From Desulfobacteraceae bacterium (GTDB taxonomy: Bacteria; Desulfobacterota; Desulfobacteria; Desulfobacterales; UBA5616): 6,614 bases of DNA. The notes under the pieces were generated by a model that saw nothing but the letters and a program-made list of their open reading frames with translations, was not told where the DNA came from and searched no databases. The DNA lies in the NCBI GenBank assembly GCA_030620375.1, contig JAUXEW010000159.1, positions 1-6,614 on the forward strand. Direction: 5' to 3'. Of this stretch, positions 3,954 to 6,614 are shown piece by piece (the stretch's first letter is position 1; each line of letters starts with the position of its first letter). Position numbers and translations under genes: made by a program.

Positions 3954-6164
3954 ATGAATGCTACCATTGCATTGGCCGGCAATCCGAATTCCGGGAAGAC
4001 CACGCTGTTTAATGCGCTAACCGGCGCCCGGCAGCATGTGGGAAATTATCCCGGCGTGACGGTTGAAAAAAAGGAAGGGTCATACCGGATAGAAGGTTTG
4101 AATATGAATGTGGTCGACCTGCCGGGGACCTATTCCCTAACCGCCTATTCATTGGAGGAAGTGGTGGCCCGGGATTTTCTGGTGCAGGAAAAGCCGCAAA
4201 CGGTTGTTAATATTGTTGACGCATCAAATCTGGAGCGAAATCTGTATCTTACAATACAATTTTTAGAACTTGGCGTACCGGTTTGCATTGCGCTGAATAT
4301 GATGGATATTGCTGAAAAACGCGGCATCGAAATCGATATTAAAAAACTTTCAGCGCTTCTTGGCGTACCGGTTGTCCCGACAGTTGCCAGAAATGGAACG
4401 GGCAAACAGGAGTTGATGGCGGAGGCTGCCGAAATAGTCTTAAAACAGTTTAAGATGTCTCCTTTAGAAATTTCATACGGAGATGATATTGACAATGCGC
4501 TTAATGAGATGGCGGTGATCATCCGTGCCGGGAGATTCATGACCGACACCTATCCCGATCAGTGGATCGCTTTAAAATACCTGGAAAATGACGAGCAGAT
4601 TCGATCCCTCGGTCAAAAGCAAAACCCCGGCCTTTCCAAAAAGCTTAAAAAAATCGTAGACCGGGTTTCCGCACATATATCCAGAACGTTGAACACCTAT
4701 CCGGAAGCCGTCATTGCGGATCATCGTTACGGCTATATTAAATCCCTCATCCGACAGGGTGTTATTCACTATCGACAGGACCAGAGCCGGCTTCACATAT
4801 CGGACAAAATCGATAAAATAGTGACAAACCGCCTTGCGGGACCCTTAATTATGATTGCGGTGATTTTCGGCCTGTATCAGTTTTCATTCACCTACAGTGA
4901 AGTTCCCATAGGGTGGCTGGAAGCTTTTTTCGGGTGGCTCGGCGGTATAACTGATACCTATCTGCCAGACGGGCTGATAAAATCGCTTATTATATCCGGT
5001 ATTATTGGCGGTGTCGGCGGTGTGCTCGGATTTGTACCGTTGATCATGTTTATGTTTTTAGGAATCGCCATGCTGGAAGATTCCGGATATCTGGCACGGG
5101 TGGCGTTCATGCTTGACCGGGTGTTTCGCCTTTTCGGGCTTCACGGCAGCTCCGTCATGTCATTTATTATATCCGGAGGTATTGCCGGCGGATGCGCCGT
5201 ACCCGGCGTAATGGCAACCCGGACCTTAAAATCACCCAAAGAACGCCTGGCTACGCTATTGACCGCCCCGTTTATGAATTGCGGCGCCAAATTGCCGGTG
5301 TTTGCCCTGCTGGTCGCCGCTTTTTTTGCCGAAAAAGAAGCCATGATGATGTTCATCATTACGATGATTTCGTGGGGTGGCGCACTCCTGGTTGCAAAGT
5401 TGCTGAGAACGACCATCATTAAAGGCGAGTCAACCCCCTTTATCATGGAACTTCCTCCCTATCGTCTGCCCACCTTCAAGGGGTTGGCCATCCATACGTG
5501 GGAACGAACCTGGCAATATATCAAAAAAGCAGGGACAGTGATTCTGGGGATTTCCATTATGTTGTGGGCCATGATGACATTTCCGGGTCTGCCTGAATCC
5601 CAGAAGCAACTGTACGAACAGCAGAGACAAATGTTGCTGTCCGGAACCGGTTCCACGGTTATTGGAGAAATACGAGCAGCAGGTGAGTATTCGGAATTGT
5701 CTGAAGCAGCAAAGGACGTAAAAGATCGGTTAACCGGCATCGATGCCGGTGAGGCAGAAGCTGCGCTGAAAAATTCCGTTGCCGGTCGATTCGGAACCAC
5801 ACTGGAGAACGTGACTCAGTTGGCCGGGTTTGACTGGCGCACCAATATGGCGCTGGTGGGTGGTTTTGCCGCAAAAGAAGTAGTCGTGTCCACTCTCGGC
5901 ACCGCCTATTCACTTGGCGAAGTCGACCCGGAAGAAACCCGGTTGCTTTCCGACAAACTGGCAAGTGCCCCCGGCTGGAGCCCTTTAACCGCATTAAGCC
6001 TGATCATTTTCACCATTTTTTATGCGCCATGCTTTGTGACGGTGGTTTGTATTGCCCGTGAAGCAGGTTCCTGGAAGTGGGGGGTTTTTTCCATGGTGTT
6101 TAACACGGTGCTTGCCTTTTTATTGGCGACAGCGGTTTATCAAATCGGATCTGTTTTGATATAG
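3954..6164 (+). CDS. feoB: Ferrous iron transporter FeoB, GTPase-linked permease
   Basis: This 736-residue inner-membrane protein has the full FeoB layout. The N-terminal G domain (1 to about 165) shows G1 GNPNSGKTT 9-17, G2 T36 in NYPGVTVE, G3 DLPG 55-58, G4 NMMD 115-118 and a G5-like TVARNG 143-148. A helical regulatory domain follows (about 166-275). The permease starts near 294 with two inverted Gate regions: GGIAGGCAVPG 408-418 and MNCGAKLPV 441-449 in the first, and FYAPCFVTVVC 689-699 in the second. C414, C443 and C693 are at positions conserved in many FeoBs and proposed to line the metal path. A polar segment (about 545-625) between membrane regions is longer than I recall for E. coli FeoB. 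It imports Fe(II) under anoxic or reducing conditions. The ribosome site GGAGG is 6 nt before ATG 3954. No frameshift or missing motif is seen. Confidence 0.97.
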   Translation: MNATIALAGNPNSGKTTLFNALTGARQHVGNYPGVTVEKKEGSYRIEGLNMNVVDLPGTYSLTAYSLEEVVARDFLVQEKPQTVVNIVDASNLERNLYLTIQFLELGVPVCIALNMMDIAEKRGIEIDIKKLSALLGVPVVPTVARNGTGKQELMAEAAEIVLKQFKMSPLEISYGDDIDNALNEMAVIIRAGRFMTDTYPDQWIALKYLENDEQIRSLGQKQNPGLSKKLKKIVDRVSAHISRTLNTYPEAVIADHRYGYIKSLIRQGVIHYRQDQSRLHISDKIDKIVTNRLAGPLIMIAVIFGLYQFSFTYSEVPIGWLEAFFGWLGGITDTYLPDGLIKSLIISGIIGGVGGVLGFVPLIMFMFLGIAMLEDSGYLARVAFMLDRVFRLFGLHGSSVMSFIISGGIAGGCAVPGVMATRTLKSPKERLATLLTAPFMNCGAKLPVFALLVAAFFAEKEAMMMFIITMISWGGALLVAKLLRTTIIKGESTPFIMELPPYRLPTFKGLAIHTWERTWQYIKKAGTVILGISIMLWAMMTFPGLPESQKQLYEQQRQMLLSGTGSTVIGEIRAAGEYSELSEAAKDVKDRLTGIDAGEAEAALKNSVAGRFGTTLENVTQLAGFDWRTNMALVGGFAAKEVVVSTLGTAYSLGEVDPEETRLLSDKLASAPGWSPLTALSLIIFTIFYAPCFVTVVCIAREAGSWKWGVFSMVFNTVLAFLLATAVYQIGSVLI

Positions 6165-6174
6165 GAGGTTCGAC

Positions 6175-6414
6175 ATGGACGGCATCATTGTTTTTATTAT
6201 TGTCACGCTGGCCGCCGCATATATCGGGAACCTGTTTTATAAAAAAGTCAAGGCTGCCGGAACAGAAGAAAACTCATGCTGTTGCTCAACATGCTGTGAT
6301 GAGTGTTTAGGGTGTCAAATCTTCAATGAAGAAGCGAAACAGCGAACGAATCTTAAAATAGATAGTGTCCATCCAGCTGATGTTCCCCGCTGTATGCAGC
6401 GAGGGTTTCAATAA
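6175..6414 (+). CDS. FeoB-associated Cys-rich membrane protein
   Basis: This 79-residue protein has one N-terminal membrane helix (about 3-21), a basic stretch (KKVK, 23-26) and a dense Cys cluster: C35, C36, C37, C40, C41, C44 and C47, with an eighth Cys at C73. This matches the small FeoB-associated Cys-rich family found after feoB in many anaerobes and proteobacteria lacking feoC; a role in handling Fe(II) or an Fe-S cluster at the transporter is proposed but unproven. A strong ribosome site AGGAGG (6163-6168) overlaps the feoB stop codon, with 6 nt to the ATG. The tail after the Cys cluster (48-79) is longer than I expect for the family. Its last residues (VPRCMQRGF) are encoded by a hairpin sequence (6384-6405), so this end may be acquired. 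Confidence 0.88.
   Translation: MDGIIVFIIVTLAAAYIGNLFYKKVKAAGTEENSCCCSTCCDECLGCQIFNEEAKQRTNLKIDSVHPADVPRCMQRGFQ
6384..6405. repeat. Hairpin within the 3' end of the Cys-rich gene
   Basis: A stem CGCTG (6388-6392) and CAGCG (6397-6401) closes a TATG loop. It extends past one C·A mismatch by two C-G pairs and a T·G wobble. The order CCCGC…TATGC…GGG recalls the repeat at 95-122 and 3029-3056, but the arms differ, so it is at most a related family. No T-run strong enough for a terminator follows (GGGTTTCAATAA). Confidence 0.55.
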
Positions 6415-6417
6415 GAT

Positions 6418-6573
6418 ATGAATATGTATAAACGGGCAATTGAAACCATCCATACCGGAGGGATCAAAGGTCTCTGGTTTAAGATATTAGATGCGGCTGG
6501 GATATACCGCAGGTTGTTACTGTTTAGTAAAGAGCTTAAAGAAATTAAGATTGAAAAGGCCCTGGAAATTTAA
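6418..6573 (+). CDS. Short ORF, possibly the truncated N-terminus of a larger protein
   Basis: This 51-residue ORF starts 3 nt after the Cys-rich gene. It reads like genuine protein: an amphipathic N-terminal stretch followed by GIKGLWFKIL (15-24), then YRRLLLFSKELKE (30-42) and a charged end (KIEKALEI). The LWFKIL…YRRLLLF pattern recalls the start of some much longer enzymes, possibly acetyltransferase-like, but I cannot confirm this. Translation initiation is poorly supported: GAGGG (6401-6405) is 12 nt from ATG 6418 and 18 nt from a second in-frame ATG at 6424. After the TAA the same frame stays open to the window end (at least 13 codons), so a nonsense-truncated gene is possible. Alternatively it is a small protein in the feo operon. 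Confidence 0.5.
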   Translation: MNMYKRAIETIHTGGIKGLWFKILDAAGIYRRLLLFSKELKEIKIEKALEI

Positions 6574-6614
6574 GAGCATCCCAAAATCCCCTTAACCAGA
6601 CATAACGCTCATAA
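6574..6614. other. Window edge, no feature seen
   Basis: These 41 bases contain no hairpin, T-run or start with a ribosome site. The frame of the preceding ORF has no stop here, while the other two + frames each do. Confidence 0.4.

Noticed and set aside
4145..4549. - strand ORFs of 60-135 residues within feoB
   Set aside because: They are antisense shadows of a well-conserved gene, with no ribosome sites or recognisable protein motifs.

Overview
The window looks like chromosomal DNA from an anaerobic Gram-negative bacterium. The best guess is a sulfate-reducer-like member of the Desulfobacterota (former Deltaproteobacteria). That guess rests on an unaided reading of the protein sequences: a feoA-feoB pair followed by a small Cys-rich FeoB-associated membrane protein, a divergent DtxR/MntR-type regulator with a Cys-rich tail, moderate GC content, and REP-like hairpins. 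Phylum-level placement is an inference and was not tested.

Layout. Positions 1-394 hold no credible gene. They contain two tandem REP-like hairpins (67-122), preceded by sequence that may be the edge of a mobile element, and then a 36-bp tandem repeat (192-263). Next on the + strand are an exported calcineurin-like metallophosphoesterase (395-2023) and a cytoplasmic metallo-beta-lactamase-fold hydrolase (2176-3024). The latter runs convergently into a DtxR-family regulator on the - strand (3036-3557). The convergent junction is a 33-bp palindrome (3022-3054) that carries the stop codons of both genes and shares a 28-nt segment, with one mismatch, with the repeat at 95-122.

The right half is a ferrous-iron uptake locus: feoA (3716-3952), feoB (3954-6164) and a 79-residue Cys-rich single-pass membrane protein (6175-6414), with intergenic gaps of 1 and 10 nt. 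A 51-residue ORF (6418-6573) follows 3 nt later and its product is not firmly identified. The intergenic region between the regulator and feoA holds two divergent promoters. A 26-bp palindrome (10-bp perfect arms, 6-bp spacer) overlies the feoA promoter. The simple model is that the regulator, loaded with Fe(II) or Mn(II), binds this palindrome and shuts off feoAB when metal is plentiful.

The main points for a second look are: (a) the likely operator and its overlap with the feo promoter; (b) the shared palindrome that forms the last codons of the regulator gene, with a similar hairpin in the last codons of the Cys-rich gene; (c) the regulator's mixed metal-ligand set and Cys-rich tail; and (d) the short last ORF, whose reading frame stays open beyond its stop codon to the window edge. 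I found no CRISPR array, tRNA, rRNA or intact transposase. I did not find convincing evidence of a wholly new multi-gene system.
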